Of a DNA stretch of 64,000 bases, positions 1 to 8,802 are shown one piece after another. The number at the start of each line of letters is the position of its first letter. The stretch's first letter is position 1. This DNA comes from Alkalinema sp. FACHB-956 (GTDB lineage: Bacteria; Cyanobacteriota; Cyanobacteriia; Leptolyngbyales; Leptolyngbyaceae). The notes beneath the pieces are model-generated. The model was not told the origin of the DNA. It ran no database searches and worked only from the letters and a program-made list of their open reading frames with translations. The translations under genes were made by a program, and so were the position numbers. Location of the stretch: assembly GCF_014697025.1 (NCBI RefSeq), contig NZ_JACJRC010000001.1, positions 248,001-312,000 on the forward strand, in the 5' to 3' direction.

Positions 1-450
1 AATCAGTCGAAAGCAATGGGATTGGAATCATTAGATGAATGCTATGCTTGACGGCTCAGGAAGCTAATTCCAATGAGGATTCACCAAGATTTTTATCCTC
101 TTCATCGCTACTGTTGGCGATGCTCCCATCCTCCCCTAGGATTCCTAGGAAATCTGTTAGGCTGTCGTTGATTGGGCCGTCTGTTTACGGAATCTATTGC
201 CTGGGCTGTTGTTGACTGGGTTATATCGTGTCCATGAGAAGTAGCGATTGCGACCCTCGATCGAGTCAGGCGTACTACCAGGTTTTATCGTCTTAGTTTC
301 CAGCTTACCCTAGGTGATTGTGAAAGGAAGGGTCTTGTGTAGTTTGTTACAGTTCTCGACAAGAGTATGGGATTGTTCAACTTTTGGCTGCATCTTGTAA
401 TATTGCGCCATCACTTTTTTGGCGCGATCCCGACTGAGCAAATTGCCAAC
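1..450. other. Intergenic, no gene seen
   Basis: No open frame with coding character and no tRNA or obvious structured RNA was found here on either strand. It lies downstream of the minus-strand run that ends at 589 and is followed by that run's terminator. Confidence 0.5.
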
Positions 451-480
451 AAAAAACCTTAGTCGTGATTGCGACTAAGG
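451..480 (-). terminator. Rho-independent terminator
   Basis: A perfect 9-bp stem (457-465 with 472-480, loop of 6) is preceded on the plus strand by six A, so on the minus strand the hairpin is followed by a T-run. It is placed to end the minus-strand run kinase-crr6-secreted protein, 109 nt after the last stop codon. Confidence 0.75.
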
Positions 481-588
481 CCAGAAAATCGTTTTATGGC
501 TGAAAAACTTGAGAGTTCTGGTGAATTGAGTCATTAGGCAAAGAAAATCGCTGATCCCCAACGCTTTCCTAGAACTTTCTCAACGGCT

Positions 589-1083
589 CTACAGTAGATC
601 AATTCGTCCATCATTACGAATGTAGAGGGCTTTGTCTCCTGGTTTCTGGGCCGCAAAGGTAAGCTCTACCCGCAAAACATCCAATCTAGGCTGAGAGAGC
701 TTTGCTTTTAGAGGGGTTTCATTTTTTTCCCAAAAGACCACTGAAGCATTGGGTTCTGTACTACCACCCCGCTGAAAGGCGATTCGGCCCCCCCCAGCCA
801 AAACGACGGGACGCGCCCCTTGAACTTTTTCGATAAATAAGGGACGTCCTGTGCGGTTCCAAACTTGGACTTGAATGCGTTTACCGGGCGTGAATTGCAG
901 CGGTTTGGGAGGACAGCGGTTTGCACAGGTTCCAACTTCCTCGGCTTGGGCTGAAGTTTCCGGAGTGATCCCCATCCCTTGCGGGCCGAGGCTGGGGAGT
1001 AACAGGAGCCCGATCGCGATACCGATCCCCCGTAAACCAGAGATTCTCCGTAACCCGATTCCCCGTAGACCATATTTTGTCAT
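589..1083 (-). CDS. Secreted protein, unknown function
   Basis: Family not recognised. The N-terminus is Arg/Gly-rich, followed by a hydrophobic stretch (residues 21-32) and a plausible signal-peptidase site after TSAQA (residues 43-47), so the mature protein would be about 117 aa and exported. The mature part opens with a close Cys pair (CANRC) that could form a disulfide and otherwise reads as beta-rich. It is the last gene of a three-gene minus-strand run, 37 nt after crr6, with a terminator beyond its stop. The first 20 residues repeat an RGIG/GLR pattern, so translation could begin later (for example Met37), but that would remove the export signal; the long start is preferred. Confidence 0.6.
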   Translation of the reverse strand: MTKYGLRGIGLRRISGLRGIGIAIGLLLLPSLGPQGMGITPETSAQAEEVGTCANRCPPKPLQFTPGKRIQVQVWNRTGRPLFIEKVQGARPVVLAGGGRIAFQRGGSTEPNASVVFWEKNETPLKAKLSQPRLDVLRVELTFAAQKPGDKALYIRNDGRIDLL

Positions 1084-1120
1084 CTGTGCCCTCCTGCGTT
1101 ATTCACCGCAATTGATTGCT

Positions 1121-1606
1121 TCATCCGTCACCCAACAGATCAAAAAATCCATCCTCAAGCTCATAGCCTAAAACCTTCGCCATCGCTTTAATCCGCGATC
1201 GCCCCTCAATCCCCTCCGATCGCATCCAACGCAGAAGCGTAAAGGTCTTGTGCATGACGAAAATTTCCAGGGCTTCGGGGTTGAACTGAATTCCGTCCTT
1301 GGGGTGAAACTGATGGGGGACTAGCATGGCGGTATAGCGAGCAAGTTCTCCTGATCGCCAATCGAGTAGAAAGGGCAACCAAGGATAGCAAGCATCGAGA
1401 CGAATAAACCAAAGCCGCACCTCGGGAATCTCTGACCATTCACGGGGATCCCCCGGTTCTCGATCGACCGCAATGGTAAAGGAAAGCTGCTGTTCATAAT
1501 TCAGAATGTCATCCCGCAGCGAATCCAGAAGTTGTTCCGCTTCGGAAATATCAATCCGATTGATTTGGTCGGTAGTCAGCGTAATTGAAACAGGCATAAC
1601 CATCAT
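1121..1606 (-). CDS. crr6: CRR6-type NDH-1 assembly factor
   Basis: Matches from memory the CRR6/DUF1817 family of cyanobacteria and chloroplasts, which in plants is needed to mature the NdhI subunit of the photosynthetic NDH-1 complex. The family core is visible: EVRLWFIRLDACYPWLPFLL around residues 63-82, then a GELARYTAMLVPHQF segment and NPEALEIFVMHK. Length (161 aa) is normal for the family. Met1, Met2 and Met4 are all possible starts; MPVSITLT (Met4) resembles relatives best. It lies 15 nt after the DICT histidine kinase and probably shares its transcript. The role is inferred from the family. Confidence 0.8.
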   Translation of the reverse strand: MMVMPVSITLTTDQINRIDISEAEQLLDSLRDDILNYEQQLSFTIAVDREPGDPREWSEIPEVRLWFIRLDACYPWLPFLLDWRSGELARYTAMLVPHQFHPKDGIQFNPEALEIFVMHKTFTLLRWMRSEGIEGRSRIKAMAKVLGYELEDGFFDLLGDG

Positions 1607-1621
1607 GACAACGTGCAGAAA

Positions 1622-3184
1622 CTATTCTGACGCTTTCTCGGCATCTCGATACTGGTAAGTCGGCAAAAGAACATTGAAAATTGAGCCATCATTGGGACGA
1701 CTTTTCACGGAGATCGATCCACCACAGCGTAGTAGGAGCTGTTGTACGATCGTTAATCCCAGTCCCGCCCCACCGGGATCGTCCATGGCAATTTGGCGAA
1801 CGCGATAAAACCGATCGAAGATTTTTGGAATTTCCTGAACCGGGATCCCTACACCAGTATCCTTGAACTCCAGTTGAATGTAATCGCCCTGTTGCTTGGC
1901 TCTGACCCACACTTGACCGCCACGGGGGGTGAACTTGATCCCGTTATGCAGCAAACTAACGACAATCTGACGCAACCAAGGGTTTAAGCAAGCGATCGCG
2001 GGCAAGCCCTCGGGAATGGTATAGGCTAACCGAACTCCTTTTTCTTCTGCCAGCGGTTGGTAGGTACTGACCACTCCAGGCACCACATCCGACAGCGTGA
2101 TGGGTTGTAAGGTCTGCCGCTCCGCCATTTGGTCTAAACTGACGAGATCTAGCAAACTGCCAATCAACGAACTTTGGCGATCGCACTCTTTCACCAGCAA
2201 ATCCATATAGCGCTGGCGTTGAGGGGGTTTAATGTTCGGCGAATTGAGCAAGGTTAACGCCGTTTTCATATTGGTCAGGGGAGTACGCAACTCCTGTCCC
2301 ACATTGCTGATAAATTCGTCCTTCGCCCGAACGGTATTAATCAATTCTTCATTTTGAATCTGGAGGACTTCTACAATTTCGGCCTGCTTGCGATAGGTGT
2401 TAGAGCGCTGCCAGAGCTCTTCCTGACGATGCAGATGCTTCCCTAGCAACTGATTGATTAACTGAGGAGATGAGGTTGGCAGGGGTTGCTGTATTCCATA
2501 GCTATGCCACTGATCCACAATTTGCGACAGCGTATAGGGAGCCTCCGGAGAGAGGTGGTCAGTGACTTCAAAACTGGACGATCGTACTAAGGATTCCAGC
2601 CGGAGTAACAATTGCTGAATTCGAGACGGATCTAGGGTATGAACCAAAGAAAGTTGATTCCGTTTTTCCGTCGGTTCAATGGGCGGTTCTGCAACCTCGT
2701 TCTCCACTTCACTTAGTTCACTGCCCCGCTTCAATCGGCTCCGTTGAGCACACACCCCATTACAAAACTGGCTAGACCATACGATAAAGAAAAATTCTCG
2801 GCGAAGGAGCATATCCCCAGCTAAGTGCAGTGTCACTAAGCGATCCTGGGGCGTTGCATGGGAGCGGTAGCTGTCAACCACTAGTGGATTCAGGACTTCT
2901 TGAACCGCTGTCTGTTCATCACTGGTTTCTTCTAGCGTATTTCGAAACAGAAACAGACTTCGAGGCCCCCCTGCCAGGGCAATGCAGCGATCGATTTCAC
3001 CCTGCCAAGACTCGCCCCGTGGCAGCTTTGCCCAAATCACCACCGGCGTTTCCAAGGCCATCAGCAGATCGACCTGATTTGCAATGAACCCTTTAAACGT
3101 ATTCGGACTCACCTGAATCGGCGAAATATCAGTCTTGACCAAAAAATCATGGGGGGACAGCTCGAAGGCAAGGGATGCGTTCAT
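1622..3184 (-). CDS. DICT-domain histidine kinase, H-box His replaced by Gln
   Basis: Residues about 1-155 form a DICT-type sensory domain, a module in cyanobacterial signalling proteins. A linker and coiled segment (about 245-290) leads to a HisKA dimerisation helix and a HATPase domain. ATP-binding motifs are intact: N box LLHNGIKFTP (Asn414), G1 DTGVGIP (442-448) and G2 GAGLGL (472-477). The H box reads GQELRTPL instead of the usual HELRTPL, so the phospho-acceptor His is Gln297 (codon CAG). The protein may therefore bind ATP without autophosphorylating in the normal way. It is the first gene of the run with crr6 and a secreted protein. No response regulator is adjacent. Confidence 0.85.
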   Translation of the reverse strand: MNASLAFELSPHDFLVKTDISPIQVSPNTFKGFIANQVDLLMALETPVVIWAKLPRGESWQGEIDRCIALAGGPRSLFLFRNTLEETSDEQTAVQEVLNPLVVDSYRSHATPQDRLVTLHLAGDMLLRREFFFIVWSSQFCNGVCAQRSRLKRGSELSEVENEVAEPPIEPTEKRNQLSLVHTLDPSRIQQLLLRLESLVRSSSFEVTDHLSPEAPYTLSQIVDQWHSYGIQQPLPTSSPQLINQLLGKHLHRQEELWQRSNTYRKQAEIVEVLQIQNEELINTVRAKDEFISNVGQELRTPLTNMKTALTLLNSPNIKPPQRQRYMDLLVKECDRQSSLIGSLLDLVSLDQMAERQTLQPITLSDVVPGVVSTYQPLAEEKGVRLAYTIPEGLPAIACLNPWLRQIVVSLLHNGIKFTPRGGQVWVRAKQQGDYIQLEFKDTGVGIPVQEIPKIFDRFYRVRQIAMDDPGGAGLGLTIVQQLLLRCGGSISVKSRPNDGSIFNVLLPTYQYRDAEKASE

Positions 3185-3644
3185 AAAAGTTGCAGTATCA
3201 AGGGTCTCATCTGGCAGGTAGTCAACAGGGCAAAGTTTAAGGAACTGAGCCAGGATTCAGTGAAGACTCAGTATTGATCTAGCCACAATTTTAAAAAATG
3301 GCATCACTTTATGAAAAAAATCGTAGAAAAAAATTCCCTAGCATCGATTGAAGTGAATCAAAATGATGCAAGTTCAAACGGTGAAATTGACCCAACGGGG
3401 TAACAGTACAGTACCAGTAGAGCCATTAATCGTCTGTGATCTCACCATGCTCTAATCAAATAGGCTCCATACATCACGCACCTAGATGATACTCACTTAG
3501 CTGGTAACCCACTGACTCTGGGATCCACCGATCTGGCGCGCAATTACAGCATCAAGTCAGTAAATAAAGGTCAAAAAATAAGGGCAGTCAGTATCACAGC
3601 ACCCTAATGGCACCTTTGCATTAAGCCCAGCATTAAGCGCAACA
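3185..3644. other. Intergenic, upstream of kinase
   Basis: AT-rich stretch between two minus-strand genes. It should contain the promoter of the DICT kinase, but I could not pick a convincing -35/-10 pair. No gene seen. Confidence 0.4.
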
Positions 3645-4709
3645 TTAAGCTCCCATCCGCTGAGCATACTGGTTAGCTTTCAAAAAGTCCCCTAATTGAT
3701 AGCATGTCCGTTTGAGATCTTCGAATGCTTGCTTTTGGAGCCTAGGATCCTGTAAGGCTTGAGTCACTGCAAGACGCTGTTCGTAGCAATCAAGCGCCTT
3801 AGTAAATTGTCCAATTCCTTCATAAAAAACCGCCAAGCTTCTCAGGGCCTGTTCTTCAGCCGGGTAATCATTCAGGGATTTGGCCAGGTTCATTCGTTCC
3901 TGGTTGTATTGAATCGCGAGATCGTAATCGCCCATGGAATAGCAGGCAGTTCCTAGGTTTTTCAGCACTTGACCTTCTAGTCGCCGATCGCCAATGCGAC
4001 GGGCTAAGGCTAGTCGATCTTGGTAATACCCGATCGCTTGCTGGTGGTTCCCCATCGCATAGTGGGCATTCCCTAGGTTCTTGAGGATTTGGGCTTCAGT
4101 ATTGACCTCTTGTAGCTCTTGGGCAATTTCTAAAGCTTGCTCTTCGTAAGCAATGGCTTGGTGATAATCGCCCACCGCTTTATGGGCCAGTCCTAGATTA
4201 TTCAATGCAGCCATCTCGCCTCGCCGATCGTGGAGGTTGCGGGCGGTTTCTAGGCTTCGCTCTTGATAGTCGATCGCTTGCTGATAGTCTTCCAGATGGC
4301 GATAGGCGTTCCCCATCGTCCCCAGGACTTTAACCGTACTGAGGTAATTTTCGATCTGCTGGGCAAGACTCAAGCTGCGTTTGGAATAATCGATCGACAT
4401 CGGATAATCACCCAGGTTATAGCAGGACAATCCCAAAGCTGCTAGGGTTCGCTCTTGACCCGCTACATCATTCAATTCCCAATAAAGAGCCTGTGCTTGT
4501 TTCAGGAATGTTATAGCTTGTTGATCTTGACGACTCTGTTGATGCTCAATTCCCTGCTTGAGCAATTGATCAGCTTCTGCCTTACGCAAGTTATGGCTTG
4601 CAGTATCCAGTTCAACGGCGTCCAGCCACGACTCTGGCAAAAGGGTTTCTCGCCCAACCAATGCTCCATGCAAGACCTGCTGGCCAGCATCTTGTCTGCG
4701 ATTGTTCAT
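3645..4709 (-). CDS. TPR repeat protein
   Basis: A 354-aa soluble protein consisting mostly of tetratricopeptide repeats of about 40 residues (Pins/LGN or TPR_12 type). At least six repeats run from about residue 60 to the end, each with the A-helix pattern ALxxLGxAxxxLGDYxxAIxYxExxLxxA. There is no signal peptide, membrane segment or catalytic domain. Such proteins are scaffolds; the partner cannot be told from sequence. It is transcribed alone, with gaps of more than 150 nt on each side. The repeats are diverged from each other, unlike the near-identical LRRs at 29.6-30.8 kb. Confidence 0.8.
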   Translation of the reverse strand: MNNRRQDAGQQVLHGALVGRETLLPESWLDAVELDTASHNLRKAEADQLLKQGIEHQQSRQDQQAITFLKQAQALYWELNDVAGQERTLAALGLSCYNLGDYPMSIDYSKRSLSLAQQIENYLSTVKVLGTMGNAYRHLEDYQQAIDYQERSLETARNLHDRRGEMAALNNLGLAHKAVGDYHQAIAYEEQALEIAQELQEVNTEAQILKNLGNAHYAMGNHQQAIGYYQDRLALARRIGDRRLEGQVLKNLGTACYSMGDYDLAIQYNQERMNLAKSLNDYPAEEQALRSLAVFYEGIGQFTKALDCYEQRLAVTQALQDPRLQKQAFEDLKRTCYQLGDFLKANQYAQRMGA

Positions 4710-4875
4710 GTTGGAAGTCTCCCTATCTGAACAGCCTAAGATATCCTCAGGAAGCGACCCCCTGCGGTATCACACCCATGGTTCAGACCCTAGCGCTTTT
4801 CCGAGTTGTAAGACTCCGTAGGAATTCGGAATTTATTATGGCGACAAAATAGCTCTATTACCAGCAACCGGAATT

Positions 4876-5754
4876 TTACCAACCATGGTGACTGAGCCAG
4901 TTCAAAATCTGTTGATTGACAATTTCCGGGCGATCGTCATGGGGGCAGTGACCAGTCCGCGCAATCGCTTGAAATTCAACTTGAGCGGTCTGTTGCTGAT
5001 AGAGAGTTGATCCTTGAATGGGTGTCCAAGGATCCTCCTCTCCCCAGAGAACTAGCAAGGGAACTGTGATCTGGGGTAATAGATCCCTTGGATGAGGCCC
5101 TGCGGGGGCACTCAAAATAGATGCAAAAACCTTTTGAGCACCAGGGTCACAACTAGGGCGATAAATCAACTCCACCAGCTCTTCAGTAACCGCTTCGGGA
5201 TTGCGATACACCTGCCGGAGACTATTGCGAATGCGGTGTTTTTTGCGAACTTGGTTAAACAAGAATGCGCCAACTAGGTCTGAGCTAGCGAGCTTGGCAA
5301 AGCTACCTAGAATCAGCCGCAGGGGCAGATTTAGCTCATCGGGACGATGGTTCAGCCCTCCGGCAGGATTGAGGAGTACCCCTCCTCGGCTCAGTTCCGG
5401 GGAATCTGCTAACACCATCAGGGTCAGGAGTCCCCCGATCGAATTCCCCACAAAGACCGCTGGAGTTTGAACTAAGTCACGGCAAAAATCCTGAACCAGT
5501 GACCGCCACAATTCCATGGAGTAATCCAAGGCAGGTTTATCCGATGCACCAAACCCTAGGAGATCCAGCGCAAAAACCTGGTACCCAGCACTGGCCAGCA
5601 CTGGAATGTTATTACGCCAATGGCCGATCGATGCACCAAAGCCATGGAGTAGAACAAGCGGCTGGCCCTGACCCACAACGGTGTATTGAATCTGATGACC
5701 TTGCCAGTGCCAAGTCTGGCACTCATAGGAGCGGTTTAAGGGAGCAACTGTCAC
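4876..5754 (-). CDS. Alpha/beta-fold hydrolase
   Basis: Canonical alpha/beta hydrolase of 292 aa. Visible elements are the oxyanion-loop motif LLHGFGASIGHW, the nucleophile elbow GNSIGG (Ser), the acid in GEEDPWTP (Asp) and the catalytic His in RTGHCPHDDRPE near the C-terminus. The overall look resembles the plant/cyanobacterial group that includes pheophytinase- and dephytylase-like enzymes, but substrate cannot be assigned. No signal peptide is seen, so it is probably cytosolic or thylakoid-associated. The gene stands alone between the TPR protein and the tRNA-Gly pair. Confidence 0.8.
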   Translation of the reverse strand: MTVAPLNRSYECQTWHWQGHQIQYTVVGQGQPLVLLHGFGASIGHWRNNIPVLASAGYQVFALDLLGFGASDKPALDYSMELWRSLVQDFCRDLVQTPAVFVGNSIGGLLTLMVLADSPELSRGGVLLNPAGGLNHRPDELNLPLRLILGSFAKLASSDLVGAFLFNQVRKKHRIRNSLRQVYRNPEAVTEELVELIYRPSCDPGAQKVFASILSAPAGPHPRDLLPQITVPLLVLWGEEDPWTPIQGSTLYQQQTAQVEFQAIARTGHCPHDDRPEIVNQQILNWLSHHGW

Positions 5755-5992
5755 GATCGGGAGCCAATGAATAGATTTCTCAACTTTTCGTTTGTAATCA
5801 ATTCGCCCAGAAAAGTTTACAAAGCGTAATCAGATCATAGCGTGAATTTTACGCCCTGATTTTATCCATCCCGTGCTCAGGCCATTCCGTGCTCAGTGAG
5901 TCCCCTAAGCCAACCATCGCGTTGCCCCACGGGATTTCACCGATTCCATCCCATACTGACCCACCTATCCAAAATCACCCAGCTAAAAATGC

Positions 5993-6031
5993 TTGACAAA
6001 CTTAAGAAAAGCTGAGACTATAAAAAACGTC
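5993..6031 (+). promoter_or_regulatory. tRNA-Gly promoter, copy 1
   Basis: TTGACA at 5993-5998 and TATAAA at 6019-6024, 20 nt apart, which is longer than ideal. The tRNA begins 7 nt after TATAAA, so the transcript probably starts almost at the tRNA 5' end. The same promoter precedes the second copy. Confidence 0.5.
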
Positions 6032-6103
6032 GCGGGTGTAGCTCAGTGGTAGAGCGTCACCTTGCCAAGGTGAATGTCGCGCGTTCGAATCGCGTCACCC
6101 GCT
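6032..6103 (+). tRNA. tRNA-Gly(GCC), copy 1
   Basis: A 72-nt tRNA. The 7-bp acceptor stem GCGGGTG/CACCCGC, the D-arm GCTCAGTGGTAGAGC, the anticodon loop TTGCCAA with anticodon GCC, and the T-arm with GTTCGAAT are all present; the discriminator base is T and no CCA is encoded. It is identical to the copy 395 bp downstream. Confidence 0.95.
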
Positions 6104-6426
6104 TTCTTGGCATACTTACAATACATTAAATGTAAAGGTTTTAGGTCTGTAAATGAATCAGCAGACATAGAACCTTTTCTAAATTATTTAAGGTTTACGG
6201 CACCGTTGGTTTCGTGTTTTCGGGGGTTGTCCTTAAGCAAAATGGCTTCGGCAGCGCGATCGCGCCCGCAAGTAACGTTAGCTCGCGATCGTGTCATCTG
6301 TTTGCCTGCCATGAATCTGTTTGCCTGCCATTAGAATCTAGTCCTTCTCTACTGACCTCCTTTTTTTCAACAATCATTCAAAAAACATTGACAAACTTAA
6401 GAAAAGCTGAGACTATAAAAAACGTC
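6104..6426. other. Spacer between tRNA-Gly copies
   Basis: No gene is supported. It contains a short direct repeat (CTGTTTGCCTGCCAT at 6299 and 6318) and several CGATCG sites. Its last 39 bases are the copied promoter of the second tRNA. Confidence 0.4.
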
Positions 6427-6510
6427 GCGGGTGTAGCTCAGTGGTAGAGCGTCACCTTGCCAAGGTGAATGTCGCGCGTTCGAATCGCGTCACCCGCTTT
6501 CTTGGCATAC
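6388..6510 (+). repeat. 123-bp direct repeat, copy 2 (tRNA-Gly unit)
   Basis: Second copy of the block at 5993-6115, including promoter, tRNA and 3' flank. Confidence 0.9.
6427..6498 (+). tRNA. tRNA-Gly(GCC), copy 2
   Basis: Identical to the tRNA at 6032-6103, with the same TTGACA/TATAAA promoter upstream (6388-6426). Anticodon GCC. Both copies look functional. Confidence 0.95.
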
Positions 6511-6934
6511 CCCATTGTTAATCTGTGATGGGGTTTTAGGTTTATATTTTTGACATCATCATTTCCCTCTACTGCTCATATCTTTTGACAGGGGATCCTC
6601 TTGGATTCAGGATGCCAGCGCGATCGACCCTCTACTTGAAACGGATGTTAAGCCAATATTGCTTTTCTTGATGCTCCTTGGCGATCATCGTTAATATTTC
6701 AGGTAGAAGGTGTCGGAAAATTCGGACGGTTCACCGTGTACTCAAGTCACCGTGTGCTCAAGTCACCGTGTGCTTAAGAATCTCCTAGATAGATCCCTAG
6801 ACATAGAATCCCTAGATCTATCCCTAGACCTAGGGCAACTGTAGCGATAGGGTGACTATCAAGACATCCTGGCTCGTAACCGACGAGCGCATAACTTCGG
6901 TGCTGTGATGCTAACTAGAAGGCTAGGTTAACCT
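6499..6934. other. Intergenic with short tandem repeat
   Basis: No gene seen. A 16-bp unit beginning TCACCGTGT is repeated three times in tandem at 6731-6778 with one or two differences, followed by a degenerate run of CCCTAGA-like words to about 6835. Confidence 0.5.
6731..6778. repeat. 16-bp tandem repeat x3
   Basis: Three adjoining 16-bp units starting at 6731, 6747 and 6763, differing at one or two positions. Intergenic. Confidence 0.85.
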
Positions 6935-7342
6935 GTGTACTCACAGAAGCCCTCAAAAATTGAATTAACAGAAGAATATCCCTGTCCTTGCCGTCGTCGG
7001 GCAAAACTAGTACCGATTACGCTAACTGAAGCCTTTGGCTGTGAACACTGTCAAAATATTTTTGTGGTTGCGCCTGAGGGCGATCAAATTGAACAGTTGT
7101 CAGGACTGTATACGGCTCGACGATCGTGGCGCTGGACAGGAGAACAATGGGCCCTGATTTATCCCGGAAGGGACAGTTACTTGATCACAGTGGCCAGCCT
7201 CCTAGGCGTGTTGCTCCTAGCTTGGATCCTCGTGATTCGCTACTTACCGGCGTCGATCGTGACCTTATTTTGCATTGTTAGTGCTTTCCTATTAATGGTG
7301 GTGCTGCCTGCTGTGAGAAGCTGGTTTAGTAACCGACGATAG
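6935..7342 (+). CDS. Small membrane protein with Cys motif, unknown function
   Basis: A 135-aa protein of the kind conserved in cyanobacteria but without known function. The N-terminal 80 residues contain CPCRRR and CEHC, spaced as a small zinc ribbon. Two hydrophobic segments follow (about 88-104 and 108-127), ending in a basic tail, so it is probably an inner or thylakoid membrane protein with a cytosolic zinc-ribbon head. It starts with GTG; no better start lies upstream. The gene ends 26 nt before the ProA-like gene and may be cotranscribed with it. Confidence 0.65.
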   Translation: MYSQKPSKIELTEEYPCPCRRRAKLVPITLTEAFGCEHCQNIFVVAPEGDQIEQLSGLYTARRSWRWTGEQWALIYPGRDSYLITVASLLGVLLLAWILVIRYLPASIVTLFCIVSAFLLMVVLPAVRSWFSNRR

Positions 7343-7368
7343 GAAAAGATTGCCTTGGTGAGTATGCA

Positions 7369-8589
7369 ATGACCCCCGACATCGCCCTTCAGACAGCCCA
7401 GCAGGCTTCAATTTCCCTAACGGCTGCCCCCATTGTCTTGCGGAACCAGGCTATCCAAGCGATCAGCCAAGCCTTGCGGGCCCATCAAAATGACATTCTA
7501 GAAGCGAATACTCTCGATTTAGAAGCCAGTCGGGAAATGGCCGTTTCTCCCTTACTGTTGGACTGGCTCCGATTAACGCCAGAGCGATTGGAAGGGCTCA
7601 TTCGGATGCTCCAGATGATTTCCTATGCTTCGGATCCATTGGCTTCAGAAGGATTGGCAACCTTGGGGAAAACCCAGCGTTATCGGATTAAAGTGCCTTT
7701 GGGCGTAGTTGCATTAGTGTATGAATCTTTACCCCATTTAGCGGTTTTGGCGACGGGGATGTGCCTCAAAACCGGGAATAGCCTCATTTTGCGAGGTGGT
7801 ACTGAAGCCAGCCATACTAACTGGGCACTGGCGCAAGTCCTGCAATCCGCTATTGCCTCCACTGGACTTCCAGAAAATAGTGTGATTTTGCTTCAAGGTA
7901 ATGAGGGTGGATCAATTCGCGATCTGGTTACCCAGGATCGGAGGGTTCAACTGGTGATTCCCTACGGGCGACCTAGTTGGGTTGCCCAAGTGGTGCAACA
8001 GGCAACCGTTCCCACCATTACTACGGCCATGGGAAATTGCTATCTTTATTGGACGGCATCTGGCACCGTGGAAATGGTACGGGACATCATTTTAGACAGT
8101 CATATCGGTGAACCCGACGCCATCAATGCGATCGAAAAAGTTCTTGTGTCTCGGCAGCATAGCCTACCTTCATTGATTCGCTTATGGGATAGCTTGCGCG
8201 ATCGGGGATACGTAGTCCGGGGCGATGACGCCATGCGCCAGGAAGCGCCGGATTTAGATGCCATGGATGCCAGTGAATGGAAACAATCCTATTTGAGAAA
8301 AATTGTGGCCTTTAAACCCGTTGAAAACTTGGATGAAGCCATTGCCTTTATTAATCAACAAAGTAGCCATCATGCCACTGTTATTGCTACAGATTCTTAC
8401 TCTGCCAGTGAACAATTTCTTCGCACCATAGATAGTGCCTCCATTTACGTCAACGCCTCTCCTCGATTTTGTCGGTGTAATGCCGATGGCCAAATTGCGC
8501 TAGGAATGTCGAATCAGAAAGGGCTACACCGAGGCGCGATTACCTTCGCATCTTTAACCACCAGTCAAACGATCTACCGAGGTGGTTAG
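7369..8589 (+). CDS. ProA-like protein lacking the catalytic Cys
   Basis: Homologous throughout to gamma-glutamyl phosphate reductase (ProA, aldehyde-dehydrogenase superfamily), which makes glutamate semialdehyde for proline synthesis. Family landmarks are visible: KVPLGVVALVYESLP (about 108-122), LKTGNSLILRGGTEA (133-147) and TVPTITTAMGNCY (213-225). In true ProA the catalytic cysteine sits in QRPSVCNA; here the aligned stretch reads GEPDAINA, with Ile252 (codon ATC) in place of Cys. The C-terminal NASPRF segment also departs from the usual NASTRF. The length, 406 aa, is close to normal. It is probably a paralogue that no longer does the redox step, so I give no proA symbol. A canonical proA would be expected elsewhere in the genome. 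Confidence 0.8.
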   Translation: MTPDIALQTAQQASISLTAAPIVLRNQAIQAISQALRAHQNDILEANTLDLEASREMAVSPLLLDWLRLTPERLEGLIRMLQMISYASDPLASEGLATLGKTQRYRIKVPLGVVALVYESLPHLAVLATGMCLKTGNSLILRGGTEASHTNWALAQVLQSAIASTGLPENSVILLQGNEGGSIRDLVTQDRRVQLVIPYGRPSWVAQVVQQATVPTITTAMGNCYLYWTASGTVEMVRDIILDSHIGEPDAINAIEKVLVSRQHSLPSLIRLWDSLRDRGYVVRGDDAMRQEAPDLDAMDASEWKQSYLRKIVAFKPVENLDEAIAFINQQSSHHATVIATDSYSASEQFLRTIDSASIYVNASPRFCRCNADGQIALGMSNQKGLHRGAITFASLTTSQTIYRGG

Positions 8590-8670
8590 CCCAGTTGAGG
8601 CGGTTAGCCAAACTATTGCGCTGGTCATCCAGGTGATCGGCAAGCGGTCTGAGTTTATCCCCCAAAAGAC

Positions 8671-8711
8671 AAACAACCTGGATGGAATCAAGGTTCTCAT
8701 CCAGGCTGTTT
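8671..8711. terminator. Bidirectional terminator-like hairpin
   Basis: A 14-bp stem with one mismatch (8671-8684 with 8698-8711, loop 13) lies between the convergent ProA-like and desaturase genes. AAA/TTT at its base gives weak T-runs on both strands. Confidence 0.6.
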
Positions 8712-8802
8712 AATTCAACCTACATCAAGGGTGCGCTCACATTGGTGGAATGCCAGGGACGGGGAAACCACCGATGTGACTCATTATGAATGTGACTTGT
8801 TA

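Larger units (their letters stand above)
5993..6115 (+). repeat. 123-bp direct repeat, copy 1 (tRNA-Gly unit)
   Basis: Identical to 6388-6510 over promoter, tRNA-Gly and 12 nt of 3' flank; offset 395 bp. Sequences outside the block are unrelated. Confidence 0.9.

Noticed and set aside
5993-6510. Integrated element between the tRNA-Gly copies
   Set aside because: Only about 270 bp separates the repeats, and no integrase or other gene is present.
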